The translations under genes were made by a program, and so were the position numbers. This document shows positions 18,175-27,891 of a stretch of DNA of 64,000 nucleotides, piece after piece (the first letter of the stretch is position 1; each line of letters opens with the position of its first letter). The stretch is from UBA5436 sp050951845 (GTDB taxonomy: Bacteria > Bacillota > Clostridia > Saccharofermentanales > DTU023), in the NCBI GenBank assembly GCA_050951845.1, contig JBMNJV010000004.1:124001-188000 (forward strand), read 5' to 3'. Under the pieces are notes generated by a model that saw only the letters and a list, made by a program, of their open reading frames with translations, was not told the DNA's origin and made no database searches.

Positions 18175-20298
18175 ATGGAAATGGATCTTGCTTATCTGTT
18201 TAATTTGGGAAAGAACTATATGAGCTACAATATGTTAGGCTCAAAACCGGGAACCAATGCTGAAGGAGAACAGGGATATCGATTTGCGGTCTGGGCACCC
18301 AATGCAAAAAAGGTTTGTGTAGTAGGTGATTTCAACGAATGGCAAGAAGATCGTAATAAGTTGGAACCATACGGAGCAACCGGAATTTGGATCGGATTTA
18401 TTCCTGACCTGGAACAATGGGAAAGATACAAGTACGGAATCTTAACTCAAAATGATGAATGGATTCTTAAAGCGGATCCGTACGCCCGCCATGCGGAAAC
18501 CAGACCGGGTACGGCATCTATTCTTTATGATCCTGATGATTATATTTGGCAGGATCAGGAATATATGGCGAACAGGGTTGATGCATATGAATTAAGTCCT
18601 CTGAATATTTATGAAGTACACTTAGGCTCCTGGCGGCGTTATGAGGACGGTTCTGTCTATAATTACCGCGATATCTCTGACCAATTGGCGGATTACGTGT
18701 TGGAAATGGGCTATAATGCAATTGAATTGATGCCGATTTCTGAATATCCGCTGGATGCTTCCTGGGGTTATCAAGTATCAGGGTATTATGCTGCTACCAG
18801 CAGATATGGAACTCCTGCAGATCTGAAATATTTTGTTGATCACATGCACCAAAAAGGTATTCATGTATTTTTGGATTGGGTACCGGCTCATTTCCCGAAA
18901 GATGCTTTCGGTTTGGCAAAATTTGACGGTGAAGCGGTCTATGAATATGCTAATCCGTTACTCGGTGAACATGAAGATTGGGGAACCCTGGTTTTTGATT
19001 TTTCCAAAGGTGAAGTAAGATCTTTCTTATTATCCAATGCTTATTTCTGGCTGGATGAATTCCATTTCGACGGATTGCGGGTAGATGCGGTAAGTTCGAT
19101 GATTTATCGTGATTATTCACGTTCCGAATACATTCCCAATATTCATGGCGGCAACGAGAATCTTGAAGCGATTTCTTTACTGCAGGAATTAAATACGATT
19201 GTCAGAGAGAATTTTCCGGGAGCTATCACCATGGCGGAAGAATCAACCGCATTTCCATATATGACAACCGGAGTTGATCAAGGAGGCATCGGTTTTATCT
19301 ATAAGTGGAATATGGGCTGGATGAATGATACTTTGTATTTTAACTCTTTAGATCATTATCAGAGAGAATTTCACCACAACGCCTTTACCTTTTCTATGGT
19401 TTATGCATTCTCGGAAAGGTATATCTTACCCTTTTCACATGATGAAGTTGTTCATGGTAAAGGAACGTTAATCGGCAGAATGGCAGGAGATTACTGGCGC
19501 CAGTTTGCCAATTTGCGAGCCATTTACACATATCAGATTGCTCATCCGGGAGCAAAATTGAACTTTATGGGCAATGAATTCGCTCCGTTTACAGAATGGC
19601 GTTATTATGAAGAACTTGAATGGTTTATGCTGGAATATCCGGCACATAATGAGATTCATCGCTTTGTAAAAACTCTGAACCATCTATATCTTGACACACC
19701 GGCACTTTGGGAAGAGGATAACGATTGGCACGGATTTAAATGGATTCAGGCAGATGATTCGAAAAACAGTGTTTTTGCGTTCTTACGTTTTAATTCCGCT
19801 CATGATGAAGCAATCCTTTGTGTTCTTAATATGACCCCCGGAGTTGTTCCGGAGTATACTTTAACAATGCCTTTTGCGGGTGAATTCGAATTAATATTGA
19901 ATTCCGATGATGAAGAATACGGCGGCAGCAATTATTTAGGTGGTTTTGATAATAAGCGTATATATCAAACTTATGAATATAAAGTATATTCCGAATCAGC
20001 TGAAAACGAATTGGATGAATTGGAAGAGTCAGATGAGTCAGATGAATCAGAAGAATTGTTGAATAAATCAATCAAGATTAAGTTAAAGGATAAGTCTGAT
20101 GATTTGAAGCAAATAAAGACTGCAGATCAGATTGCCGATCAGCAGGTTGATCCTGATCCGGAATCTCCGGCTGATCACTCCGATGATCAAATCGATGAAT
20201 CAGAATTGTTTGAAATTGAACATCGCTTAGATATTGTAATGCCACCGCTTTGTGGCATGTTATTTAAGTGGAATAAAGAAGACGAAAAAAAAGAATAA
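18175..20298 (+). CDS. glgB: 1,4-alpha-glucan branching enzyme with an acidic insertion
   Basis: GH13 enzyme making alpha-1,6 branches in glycogen. N-terminal CBM48 (FAVWAPNAKKVCVVGDFNEW), then the barrel with VFLDWVPAHF, GLRVDAVSSMIY (nucleophile Asp), ITMAEEST (acid/base Glu) and PFSHDEVVHGKG. An ATG at 18157 is in frame, but GAGGGAG stands 9 nt before ATG 18175, so I use that start (707 residues). Odd: the last beta domain, between KVYSES and IEHRLDIVMPPLCGMLF, carries about 72 extra residues rich in Asp, Glu and Ser (about 19990-20210) where relatives have a short loop. The frame stays open through it and family sequence resumes, so it is an insertion, not a frameshift. Confidence 0.94.
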   Translation: MEMDLAYLFNLGKNYMSYNMLGSKPGTNAEGEQGYRFAVWAPNAKKVCVVGDFNEWQEDRNKLEPYGATGIWIGFIPDLEQWERYKYGILTQNDEWILKADPYARHAETRPGTASILYDPDDYIWQDQEYMANRVDAYELSPLNIYEVHLGSWRRYEDGSVYNYRDISDQLADYVLEMGYNAIELMPISEYPLDASWGYQVSGYYAATSRYGTPADLKYFVDHMHQKGIHVFLDWVPAHFPKDAFGLAKFDGEAVYEYANPLLGEHEDWGTLVFDFSKGEVRSFLLSNAYFWLDEFHFDGLRVDAVSSMIYRDYSRSEYIPNIHGGNENLEAISLLQELNTIVRENFPGAITMAEESTAFPYMTTGVDQGGIGFIYKWNMGWMNDTLYFNSLDHYQREFHHNAFTFSMVYAFSERYILPFSHDEVVHGKGTLIGRMAGDYWRQFANLRAIYTYQIAHPGAKLNFMGNEFAPFTEWRYYEELEWFMLEYPAHNEIHRFVKTLNHLYLDTPALWEEDNDWHGFKWIQADDSKNSVFAFLRFNSAHDEAILCVLNMTPGVVPEYTLTMPFAGEFELILNSDDEEYGGSNYLGGFDNKRIYQTYEYKVYSESAENELDELEESDESDESEELLNKSIKIKLKDKSDDLKQIKTADQIADQQVDPDPESPADHSDDQIDESELFEIEHRLDIVMPPLCGMLFKWNKEDEKKE

Positions 20299-20332
20299 AG
20301 AAACAACTATTTTAACGAAAAGAGGTGCTTGC

Positions 20333-21601
20333 ATGCCAAAACAACAAATGATTGCTATGATTTTAGCAGGCGGACAGGGTTCAAGACTGGGAGTTTTGAC
20401 AGAATACATTGCAAAACCGGCTGTACCCTACGGAAGTAAGTATAGAATTATTGATTTTGCTCTCAGTAATTGCACAAATTCCGGAATTGAAACTGTAGGT
20501 GTATTGACCCAATATTCTCCCTTAGAGTTAAACTCTTATATCGGGAACGGATATTCTTGGGATTTAGACCGTAATTTAGGCGGTCTGTCGATTTTGCCTC
20601 CGTATCAAAGTCTGGAAGGCAGTGATTGGTATAAAGGCACTGCAAATGCAATATACCAGAATATCACTTTTATTGATAATCAAAATCCTGATTATGTCTT
20701 AGTTCTTTCCGGGGACCATATTTACAAACAAGATTATCGTGAAATGCTGAAAGCTCATATTGAAGCTGAAGCGGCTGCGACTATTGCCGTCAGAGAAGTA
20801 CCGTGGGAAGAAGCATCCCGTTTCGGAATTATGAATACGGATGAACAAGGTAATATTACCGAATTTGAAGAAAAACCGGCAAATCCCAAAAGCAATTTAG
20901 CTTCGATGGGTGTTTATATTTTTACTTGGCAAACCTTGCGTGCACATTTAATTGCTGATGAAAAAAATCCGGATTCGAAAAACGATTTCGGTCAAAACAT
21001 TATTCCGGCAATGCTTGCAGATGGAGAAAAATTGCTGGCATTCACATTTGACGGATACTGGAAAGATGTCGGAACCATTTTCTCGCTCTGGGAATCCAAT
21101 ATGGATTTATTAGACCGTCCGCAAGAAATTAATTTACAAGATGCGATGTGGAGAATCTATTGCCGTAATATTTTACAACCTTCACATTATGTCGGTGAAA
21201 ACGCCACGGTCGTGGACAGCATTTTAACTGACGGTGTTGAGATATATGGCAATGTAAAACATTCAGTTATTTCAAGCGGTGCTGTGGTCGAAGAAGGAGC
21301 TGAAATCAAGGACTCGATCCTGATGCCGGGTGCTGTAGTCAAAAAAGGCTGCAAAATAGATAAATGCATTATCGGTATAGATACAATAATCGGCGAGAAT
21401 GTAGAAGCCGGAGTTTCTGTCCAGGACGGACGAGAAGATTTCGTAAATGAAAAATTCTGCAGTGACGGAATAACAGTATTCGGCAGCGGACTTGTAATTG
21501 CCGATAATGTGAAAATAAAAGGCAATTCAATGTTTTTCCCGAATGAAGAAGGACAAACAAGTGATGTTGTGCTTGAAAGTACAGTTTTAGGAATTATTTA
21601 A
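20333..21601 (+). CDS. glgC: Glucose-1-phosphate adenylyltransferase, catalytic subunit
   Basis: Makes ADP-glucose from glucose-1-phosphate and ATP, the first committed step of glycogen synthesis. AMILAGGQGSRLGVLT carries the nucleotidyltransferase signature, AKPAVPYGSKYRIIDFALSN the next block and FEEKPANPKS the sugar-phosphate region; the C-terminal third is a left-handed beta-helix. The open frame extends upstream to 20252 inside glgB, but AAAAGAGGTGCTTGC directly precedes ATG 20333, giving a normal 422-residue enzyme. Confidence 0.96.
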   Translation: MPKQQMIAMILAGGQGSRLGVLTEYIAKPAVPYGSKYRIIDFALSNCTNSGIETVGVLTQYSPLELNSYIGNGYSWDLDRNLGGLSILPPYQSLEGSDWYKGTANAIYQNITFIDNQNPDYVLVLSGDHIYKQDYREMLKAHIEAEAAATIAVREVPWEEASRFGIMNTDEQGNITEFEEKPANPKSNLASMGVYIFTWQTLRAHLIADEKNPDSKNDFGQNIIPAMLADGEKLLAFTFDGYWKDVGTIFSLWESNMDLLDRPQEINLQDAMWRIYCRNILQPSHYVGENATVVDSILTDGVEIYGNVKHSVISSGAVVEEGAEIKDSILMPGAVVKKGCKIDKCIIGIDTIIGENVEAGVSVQDGREDFVNEKFCSDGITVFGSGLVIADNVKIKGNSMFFPNEEGQTSDVVLESTVLGII

Positions 21602-21614
21602 GGAGGGGGTATAT

Positions 21615-22721
21615 ATGTTAATTGATGCAATGGGTATTATTCTTGCAGATAACGGTCGCGTTAAGCTCGGGGAGTTAAATGATGAACGTGCTTTGGCAGC
21701 AACTCCGTTTGGCGGAAGATATAGAATAATTGACTTCATGCTTTCCAGCATGGTCAATTCAGGAATTAAGCATGTCGGTATTTTAGCCGAAACAAAATAT
21801 AGCTCTCTGATGGATCATATAGGGACAGGTTCACATTGGGATTTGGATCGTTTGCAACAAGGCTTGAGAATTATTCCGCCTTATATGCAATCTGATTTTT
21901 TCCGTTCACCCAGCCCTCAGGATTTAAACGGCTTATATGATTTCTTGAAACATTCACTTCATATGTATGTAGTAGTTGCAGAAAGTAATATTGTCAGCAA
22001 TATTAATTTTGCAAATTTTGTTAAGGAACATGAAAAAAACGGAGCTGATGTTACAGTAATGTATAATCATGATGCCAATTCTCTTGGTTCACCTAATGTA
22101 GCTTTAACATTTGAAGATAATAAATTAGTTGATCTGCAGATTGATCCGTTGAATGTGGCAAGTGACTGCTCATCGTTAGGTGCTGTTGTCTTGAGCAGAA
22201 CATTATTAATGGATCTGTTGACTCAGGCAATTTCCAGAAGTGAATTATTATTCAATACGGAATTTATTTTGGGAAAATATAAAGAATTAACAATCAGGGG
22301 CTACGAGAATAATGATATGACGTTTAGAATTAACTCTTTAGCTACTTATTTCTCTGCTTCAATGCGTTTATTGGAAAGCGGTGTTCTGCAAAAACTATTT
22401 AAAGCTGAAAACAGAATTTATACAAAAGTTAAAAATGAATCTCCGGCTCGCTATCTCAAAGGAAATAATGTTTCAAACAGCTTGCTTTCAGATGGTTGTG
22501 ACATACTCGGCAACGTAGATAACAGTGTAATCTTCCGTGGTGTAAAGGTCGGAAAACATAGTAAAATATCCAACTGTATTATTATGCAGGATACTGTAGT
22601 CAGAGATGGTGCAGAACTCAAAAATGTAATTATCGATAAAGGCTCTGTAGTAAGAACCGGCGTCAGATTGCAGGGTTCGCCGGATTATCCGTTAGTAATT
22701 AGAAAAGGAGTGATCGTGTGA
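21615..22721 (+). CDS. glgD: GlgD, regulatory subunit paralogous to GlgC
   Basis: Same fold as GlgC but lacking the GGxGxRL triphosphate signature (here IILADNGRVKLGELND), while keeping FGGRYRIIDFMLSSMVNSGI and the C-terminal beta-helix. In Firmicutes, GlgD pairs with GlgC in a heterotetramer with altered activity (known for the family). 368 residues. A strong AAGGAGGGGG site precedes the ATG, 13 bp after glgC, and its last bases overlap the glgA GTG start (GTGA). Confidence 0.94.
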   Translation: MLIDAMGIILADNGRVKLGELNDERALAATPFGGRYRIIDFMLSSMVNSGIKHVGILAETKYSSLMDHIGTGSHWDLDRLQQGLRIIPPYMQSDFFRSPSPQDLNGLYDFLKHSLHMYVVVAESNIVSNINFANFVKEHEKNGADVTVMYNHDANSLGSPNVALTFEDNKLVDLQIDPLNVASDCSSLGAVVLSRTLLMDLLTQAISRSELLFNTEFILGKYKELTIRGYENNDMTFRINSLATYFSASMRLLESGVLQKLFKAENRIYTKVKNESPARYLKGNNVSNSLLSDGCDILGNVDNSVIFRGVKVGKHSKISNCIIMQDTVVRDGAELKNVIIDKGSVVRTGVRLQGSPDYPLVIRKGVIV

Positions 22722-24166
22722 AAATATTATTTGTTTCATCCGAAATGGTTCCACTTGCTAAGTCAGGTGGGTTGGGCGATGTAATCGGTGCATTGCCGAA
22801 AGCTGTTCGGGCACAAGGGCAAGATGCGCGAGTAATATTGCCTTTATATAAACAAATTAAAGATCGCTATGGTGATCAACTCAAGTTTATGCGTTGGTCT
22901 ATGAATAAACTTGGTTGGAGAACCATGTATAGTGGACTGTTCACTATGGAAGTTGATGGTGTACCGGTTTATTTCATTGATAATGAATACTATTTCGGAC
23001 ATGAAGCTCTCTACTTGGATTATGCTTTCGATATTGAAAGATTCAGCTTTTTCCAACGAGCTGTACTTGAAGCTTTAGGCGAACCGATGCAATTTGAACC
23101 CGACATTTTGCATTTAAATGACTGGCAGAGCGGCATGATACCTGTCCTGTTGGAAGCACATTACAAAGCACATGGTTATCATACCGGTGTTCAATGCATT
23201 TATACGATTCATAATCTGAAATTTCAAGGAATTCACGGCAGAGAACGCATTCAGGATTTAATGGAATTACAGGACCGTTATATGACCGATGATGCTGTGA
23301 TGAAAGACGGTGTGCCGAACTTCATGAAAGCAGGTATTTTATACAGTAATCGTGTCACCACCGTTTCTCCGACGTATGCTCAGGAAATCAAGCAAGACTA
23401 CTATGGTGAAGGATTGAATGATTTGTTAAGTGCTCAATCTTGGAAAGTCGTAGGTGTGTTAAACGGTATCGATATTGACAGTTATGATCCGGCACAGGAC
23501 GGATCAATCGCCAAAAATTATTCGGTGCGTACATTCCAAGCCGGCAAGAAAGCAAATAAGCTTGCATTACAGGAAGAAATCGGTTTAGAGCAAAGGGAAG
23601 ACGTTCCGATGCTGGCAATGATTACTCGCTTAACATCACAAAAAGGTCTGGATCTCTTATTACATATTGCAGATGAATTGATTGCGGATGATATCCAACT
23701 CGTAATCCTGGGAACCGGTGATGAGTTCTATGAAAATGCTTTCCATGATTTGGAATGGTATCATCCGGACAAAGTACGTTCATTGATTATGTTTGATGAA
23801 GAGTTGGCAAGGAGAATATATGCATCGGCGGATATTTTCCTGATGCCTTCAATGTTTGAGCCTTGTGGTCTGGGGCAAATGATAGCAATGCGTTATGGTG
23901 CATTACCTGTGGTCAGAGAAACCGGCGGATTGAAAGATACGGTCATTCCGTACAATAAATATGACGGGAGCGGTACAGGATTCTCATTCAGTAATATTAA
24001 TGCCCATGAATTCTTATTCGCGATCAAAGATGCCCTTGACACATATCATAATTATCCTGATTCCTGGAATCAATTAATCAGACAAGCGATGAGCGGCGAT
24101 TTCTCATGGGAACAATCTGCTAAACGTTATATCGAACTATACGAAATTATCTTAGCGGAAGTATAA
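22718..24166 (+). CDS. glgA: Glycogen synthase (ADP-glucose type, GT5)
   Basis: Adds glucose from ADP-glucose to the non-reducing ends of glycogen. KSGGLGDVIGALPKA (from residue 15) is the ADP-glucose binding loop, LHLNDWQSGMIP and TIHNLKFQG are GT5 blocks, and MFEPCGLGQMIAMRYGALPVVRETGGLKDTV in part is the C-terminal nucleotide site. 482 residues, GTG start overlapping the glgD stop by 4 nt. It is the last gene of the operon, with terminators behind it. Confidence 0.97.
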   Translation: MKILFVSSEMVPLAKSGGLGDVIGALPKAVRAQGQDARVILPLYKQIKDRYGDQLKFMRWSMNKLGWRTMYSGLFTMEVDGVPVYFIDNEYYFGHEALYLDYAFDIERFSFFQRAVLEALGEPMQFEPDILHLNDWQSGMIPVLLEAHYKAHGYHTGVQCIYTIHNLKFQGIHGRERIQDLMELQDRYMTDDAVMKDGVPNFMKAGILYSNRVTTVSPTYAQEIKQDYYGEGLNDLLSAQSWKVVGVLNGIDIDSYDPAQDGSIAKNYSVRTFQAGKKANKLALQEEIGLEQREDVPMLAMITRLTSQKGLDLLLHIADELIADDIQLVILGTGDEFYENAFHDLEWYHPDKVRSLIMFDEELARRIYASADIFLMPSMFEPCGLGQMIAMRYGALPVVRETGGLKDTVIPYNKYDGSGTGFSFSNINAHEFLFAIKDALDTYHNYPDSWNQLIRQAMSGDFSWEQSAKRYIELYEIILAEV

Positions 24167-24217
24167 AACACATCAGAGGTCTGAACTTATCGAAAAGTTT
24201 AATTAGACTAAACTCAG

Positions 24218-24247
24218 GAGTTTAATCTTGTCGGAAGATTAAAACTC
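24218..24247 (+). repeat. Hairpin downstream of glgA
   Basis: GAGTTTAATCTT and AAGATTAAAACTC pair around a 5-nt loop, with one extra A in the right arm. It precedes the main terminator by about 20 bp and may stabilise the 3' end of the glg transcript. Confidence 0.45.
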
Positions 24248-24264
24248 AGCAAATTTGAGCTTTA

Positions 24265-24304
24265 ACGGCAGGGATTAAGTACTTAATTCCTGCCGTTTAT
24301 TTAA
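24265..24304 (+). terminator. Intrinsic terminator of the glycogen operon
   Basis: CGGCAGGGATTAAG pairs with CTTAATTCCTGCCG around a 2-nt centre (24266-24295), one G-T pair, followed by TTTATTT. It is a strong stem about 100 bp after the glgA stop. Confidence 0.88.
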
Positions 24305-24332
24305 GAGGTTTAAGATTATAGTGTTTCATCAT

Positions 24333-24362
24333 TTGACAAACAAGCTATCTGCCTAATATAAT
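24333..24362 (+). promoter_or_regulatory. Promoter of tRNA-Leu
   Basis: A perfect TTGACA at 24333-24338, an 18-bp spacer and a perfect TATAAT at 24357-24362 lie 20 bp before the tRNA. This is the strongest consensus promoter in the host part of the window. Confidence 0.85.
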
Positions 24363-24381
24363 GTAAAAACCGTCAAAAAAT

Positions 24382-24464
24382 GCAACCATGGCGGAACTGG
24401 CAGACGCGCACGCTTGAGGGGCGTGTGGGAGACCGTGAGGGTTCGATTCCCTCTGGTTGCACCA
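24382..24464 (+). tRNA. tRNA-Leu (anticodon GAG)
   Basis: Acceptor arm GCAACCA pairs with TGGTTGC, the anticodon stem CACGC/GCGTG encloses TTGAGGG (anticodon GAG), there is a long class II variable arm, and the T arm GAGGG-TTCGATT-CCCTC is perfect. CCA is encoded. Length 83 nt, as expected for leucine tRNA. It has its own promoter and terminator, so it is a single-gene unit. Confidence 0.96.
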
Positions 24465-24465
24465 G

Positions 24466-24509
24466 AAACCTGCTGAGTATTTATTACACTTAGCAGGTTT
24501 TGTATTTTT
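24466..24509 (+). terminator. Terminator of tRNA-Leu
   Basis: AAACCTGCTGAGT pairs with ACTTAGCAGGTTT around a 9-nt loop (24466-24500) immediately after the CCA end, followed by a T-rich tail. Confidence 0.85.
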
Positions 24510-24538
24510 ATCTACCATGCAAATACGGAGGATTGGCT

Positions 24539-25819
24539 TTGAGCTTTGAATTTTATAATTCGTTTGATGTTTCATCAAAGGCTTATCAAGCATCTGAAGC
24601 AGCATTACAAGAATGTAAAGACACGCTCAATCAGATTGATCGATTACGCGAATTTAATCAATTACGTGTAATCAAAGCGTTTCAAAACGCGAAAATCAGT
24701 GCCTCGGATTTTCAATTCAGTACCGGGTACGGCTACAATGATTCAATCAGAAACTCAATTGAGCAAATTTTTGCAGAACTTTTCGGAGCGGAAAAAGCAT
24801 TGGTCAGAATGCAATTCAGTTCCGGAACTCATGTGTTAGCCGTGATGCTGAAAGCCATTCTGCGGCCTCATGATAAATTCCTGATTGTCAGCGGTCAAGT
24901 ATATGATACATTGCATACAACTTTAGGCATTAATCAAACTGCCGATCATGCCAGTTTGAAAGATTTATTAATCGGATACGACCAGCTTGAATTATTATCT
25001 GACGGAACAATTGATTATCCGGGTTTGGAACAAATGTTAGCAAATCCGGAAAATTCGTATAAAGCAATCTATATTCAACGTTCAAGAGGATATACTTTAC
25101 GGCCGGCTCTGACAAATGAAGACATTGCAAAGATAACTTGTATTGTCAAAAAAAAATCTCCCGCGAGTTTAATTTTAGTAGATAATTGTTACGGTGAATT
25201 CGTTGAGAAAGCTGAGCCCTTGGCATTCGGAGCTGATTTGATTGCAGGATCTTTAATCAAAAATCCGGGTGGCGGAATTGCTGTCAGCGGAGGATATATT
25301 GCAGGAAGAGCAGATTTAGTCGAGCTATGCGCTGAACAAATGCATGCCCCGGGTGTCGGTAGTGAGATCGGACCCAGTTTGGGGTTTTCCAGAACAATTG
25401 CTCAAGGTATATATCTGGCACCGCAAGTAGTGGCCAATGCTTTAAAAATAGCGGTACATGCTGCTGCTTTGTTCGAAAAACAGGGTTATACGGTAGAGCC
25501 GTTACCACATGCGAAAAGAGGAGATATTGTTCAGACGATTATCTTCGAAAATCCGCGTTTTTTAATCTCATTTTGTAAAGCTGTCCAAGCTGTTGCACCT
25601 ATTGACAGCCAGTTTACTCCGGAACCTTCGGCAATGCCGGGTTATGATTGTGATATAATAATGGCATCGGGTTCTTTTACACAGGGTTCATCAATTGAGT
25701 TGTCTGCTGATGCCCCGTTAAGATCTCCGTATGCGGTATTCTTACAAGGCGGGCTGAATTTTGAATATGGACGTTTGGCATGTATGATAGCACTAGATAA
25801 GATTTGGCAAGAGGCTTAG
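24539..25819 (+). CDS. Methionine gamma-lyase-like PLP enzyme (aluminium-resistance protein family)
   Basis: Fold-type I PLP enzyme of the Met_gamma_lyase (PF06838-like) family, often annotated as cystathionine beta-lyase-like or aluminium resistance protein; the true substrate is poorly known. The PLP lysine is in AGSLIKNPGGGIAVSGGY, with VDNCYGEF before it (Asp to the pyridine N) and PGVGSEIGPSLGFSR after it. The open frame starts at an ATG (24500) inside the tRNA terminator; GGAGG at 24527-24531 points to TTG 24539 instead, giving 426 residues, the usual family length. It is followed immediately by the HlyD-like gene. Confidence 0.85.
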   Translation: MSFEFYNSFDVSSKAYQASEAALQECKDTLNQIDRLREFNQLRVIKAFQNAKISASDFQFSTGYGYNDSIRNSIEQIFAELFGAEKALVRMQFSSGTHVLAVMLKAILRPHDKFLIVSGQVYDTLHTTLGINQTADHASLKDLLIGYDQLELLSDGTIDYPGLEQMLANPENSYKAIYIQRSRGYTLRPALTNEDIAKITCIVKKKSPASLILVDNCYGEFVEKAEPLAFGADLIAGSLIKNPGGGIAVSGGYIAGRADLVELCAEQMHAPGVGSEIGPSLGFSRTIAQGIYLAPQVVANALKIAVHAAALFEKQGYTVEPLPHAKRGDIVQTIIFENPRFLISFCKAVQAVAPIDSQFTPEPSAMPGYDCDIIMASGSFTQGSSIELSADAPLRSPYAVFLQGGLNFEYGRLACMIALDKIWQEA

Positions 25820-25824
25820 CAAAA

Positions 25825-27147
25825 ATGAAAGCTCGAATACAATATGATGACGTTGAACGATATCGCAAGATACAACAACGAAAAAAACGCAGTCGAATTA
25901 TCGGCATAGTAATTATTATTTTGATAATTATGATAATTACTATGTTAATGATTGTACGGATTTTAAATCATTACAAACCTGCTCCTCGCTTCATGTTTCT
26001 TTCAGAAAAAGAAATTTCAGATGATTACGAGGTAAAAGCTCTGATTATCAGAGATGAAACCGTGTTCAGATCTCCGGCAGACGGAACGGTACGCAGTTTA
26101 TTTGCTGACGGTTCGAGAATAGCCAAAAATGAGAAATTGGCTTATGTGATACCTGAGCAACAAATTGATGAATTAAAAGAGCTGCAAACCGTGGAAAATG
26201 AAATCATCAATTATCAATACGAATTGATTGAGGGTAACGGTAATGCAGGTGCAAAACAAATCGATTATGAAACTTCCGGTCAAATCCGCGATATTTTAAG
26301 TAATGTATATACGGGATTGATCAACAAAGAGTTTTCCGACCTGGCAACCGATGAAGCAGCTTTAAATTCAGTACTCGATTTGAGAAATGAACGCCTCCGA
26401 GATTACGATTTTAAAGACTCTCGTCTGGAGGAACTGTTAAATCATTTTCATGAACTTGAAAGTGAAATAGGACTGAAAAGCAACGTTATTCAAAGTTCCC
26501 AGTCGGGTATTTTTATCAGAGCTTATGACGGTCTGGAAGACCGTTTGAATCCGGCAAATATAGACAAGCTTTCTGCTGAACAATTGACCGATTATCTGGA
26601 AAATGCACCTCAGGGTCGCCTTGAACAAATCAGCCTGGCTCAGAAAGATCAACCGTTATATTGTCTGACAAATTCGATTGAACAGTATTTTGCTTTTTTT
26701 ATTCCTGCAGGGAAAAGCACTGATGTTCAAGTATCGTCCAAGGTAGATGCAATAACCAGAGACGGAGTACATTTAAAAGACGGTTTGGTTATTAAATCGG
26801 AAGAAACTACTGACGGTACAATGATTATCATGCGTTGCAATACCTCATTGGAACGTTTGTCAGATCGCAGAGTTGTTTCATTGAACGTTGAGTTGAATAA
26901 AGAATCAGGTCTCAGAGTACCCTTAAGTGCTTTAGTCAACTTTAAACCCGGCAATGTAGAAGCAGAAATAATGATTGAAAAGAACGGATATATAGAAAAG
27001 ACTCAAGTCAGAATTCAGAAATATAATCCGGACTATGCTTTAATCGAATCTTTAGAAAATGCTGAATATCAAATCGGACCTTCAACTATGATTGTGCTGA
27101 ATCCTGATGATGTTTCTGCAGGAGATTCAGCTACCGGATTGCCCTAA
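25825..27147 (+). CDS. HlyD-like single-pass membrane protein
   Basis: Residues about 20-45 form one long hydrophobic helix (RIIGIVIIILIIMIITMLMI) after a basic N-terminus, so the bulk is outside the cell. Then come a biotinyl-lipoyl-like beta segment (RDETVFRSPADGTVRSLFADG), a coiled-coil middle, and a C-terminal beta barrel (GLRVPLSALVNFKPG), the layout of HlyD-type adaptor proteins. No transporter partner is adjacent. In many Clostridia an HlyD-like gene of this kind precedes yggS and sepF, so a link to envelope growth or division is possible (inference). I chose ATG 25825 after AAGAGG; an in-frame TTG at 25804 overlaps the previous gene. Confidence 0.75.
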   Translation: MKARIQYDDVERYRKIQQRKKRSRIIGIVIIILIIMIITMLMIVRILNHYKPAPRFMFLSEKEISDDYEVKALIIRDETVFRSPADGTVRSLFADGSRIAKNEKLAYVIPEQQIDELKELQTVENEIINYQYELIEGNGNAGAKQIDYETSGQIRDILSNVYTGLINKEFSDLATDEAALNSVLDLRNERLRDYDFKDSRLEELLNHFHELESEIGLKSNVIQSSQSGIFIRAYDGLEDRLNPANIDKLSAEQLTDYLENAPQGRLEQISLAQKDQPLYCLTNSIEQYFAFFIPAGKSTDVQVSSKVDAITRDGVHLKDGLVIKSEETTDGTMIIMRCNTSLERLSDRRVVSLNVELNKESGLRVPLSALVNFKPGNVEAEIMIEKNGYIEKTQVRIQKYNPDYALIESLENAEYQIGPSTMIVLNPDDVSAGDSATGLP

Positions 27148-27159
27148 AGGAGATTTATA

Positions 27160-27891
27160 TTGTTGGATAAGAGAAAAAATGAATTGTTAACGAATATTAG
27201 CGAATTACGTGGAGAAATAGCTCAACTGGCTCTGGCAGCAAATCGTAATCCGCAGGATATTACTCTGGTTTGTGTAAGTAAGAATTATAGTTTAACGGAT
27301 ATTTTGCTGGCAAATGAATCAGGGGCAACTGACTTCGGTGAGAATCGGGTCCAAGAATTACAAAATAAACAAATTTCATATAGCAACCTGACAGAGGATG
27401 AGCAAAAAAAACATCCTGTTAACTGGCATTTAATCGGCACTTTACAGAGAAATAAAGTAAAAGACATTGTCGGAAAAGTAAAATTGATTCACTCAGTCCA
27501 TTCAACTAAGCTCATTCAACAGATTTCACGTGTATCAGTAAGATATGAAGTAGTAAGTGAAATTCTTTTACAAGTAAATGTTGCCCAGGAATTAACCAAA
27601 CAGGGATTTTACGCAGATCAACTTGAAACCGCGATCAATTTGGTTTTGCAATCGCCCAACCTGTGCTTACGCGGTTTAATGACGATGGCACCATATTTCA
27701 GCAATCCTGCCGATGCTGAACCGATATTTGCAAAAACCAAAGAACTGCTCGTAAAATATCAACCCTTAGTCGGTACGCATTTTGATCAGCTCTCGATGGG
27801 GATGAGTAATGACTACCAATATGCCATTGCTCAAGGTGCTACTTTGATCAGAATAGGAACCAAAATTTTCGGAGCCCGAGAAGAGGCTTAA
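27160..27891 (+). CDS. yggS: YggS-type PLP homeostasis protein
   Basis: Single-domain alanine racemase-like TIM barrel that binds PLP and keeps vitamin B6 pools balanced, with no proven enzymatic reaction. The PLP lysine is in TLVCVSKNY; FGENRVQE, WHLIGTLQRNKVK, SMGMSNDYQYAI and IRIGTKIFGARE are family blocks. 243 residues, TTG start seven bases after AAGGAG. It lies immediately upstream of sepF, the conserved division-cluster arrangement. Confidence 0.94.
   Translation: MLDKRKNELLTNISELRGEIAQLALAANRNPQDITLVCVSKNYSLTDILLANESGATDFGENRVQELQNKQISYSNLTEDEQKKHPVNWHLIGTLQRNKVKDIVGKVKLIHSVHSTKLIQQISRVSVRYEVVSEILLQVNVAQELTKQGFYADQLETAINLVLQSPNLCLRGLMTMAPYFSNPADAEPIFAKTKELLVKYQPLVGTHFDQLSMGMSNDYQYAIAQGATLIRIGTKIFGAREEA

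Noticed and set aside
20252..20332. 27-residue N-terminal extension of GlgC
   Set aside because: It lies inside glgB and has no ribosome site, while ATG 20333 has a good one and starts at the conserved N-terminus.
24345..24605. Minus-strand frame over tRNA-Leu
   Set aside because: Antisense of the tRNA (CNQRESNPHGLPHAPQACA type), with no ribosome site.
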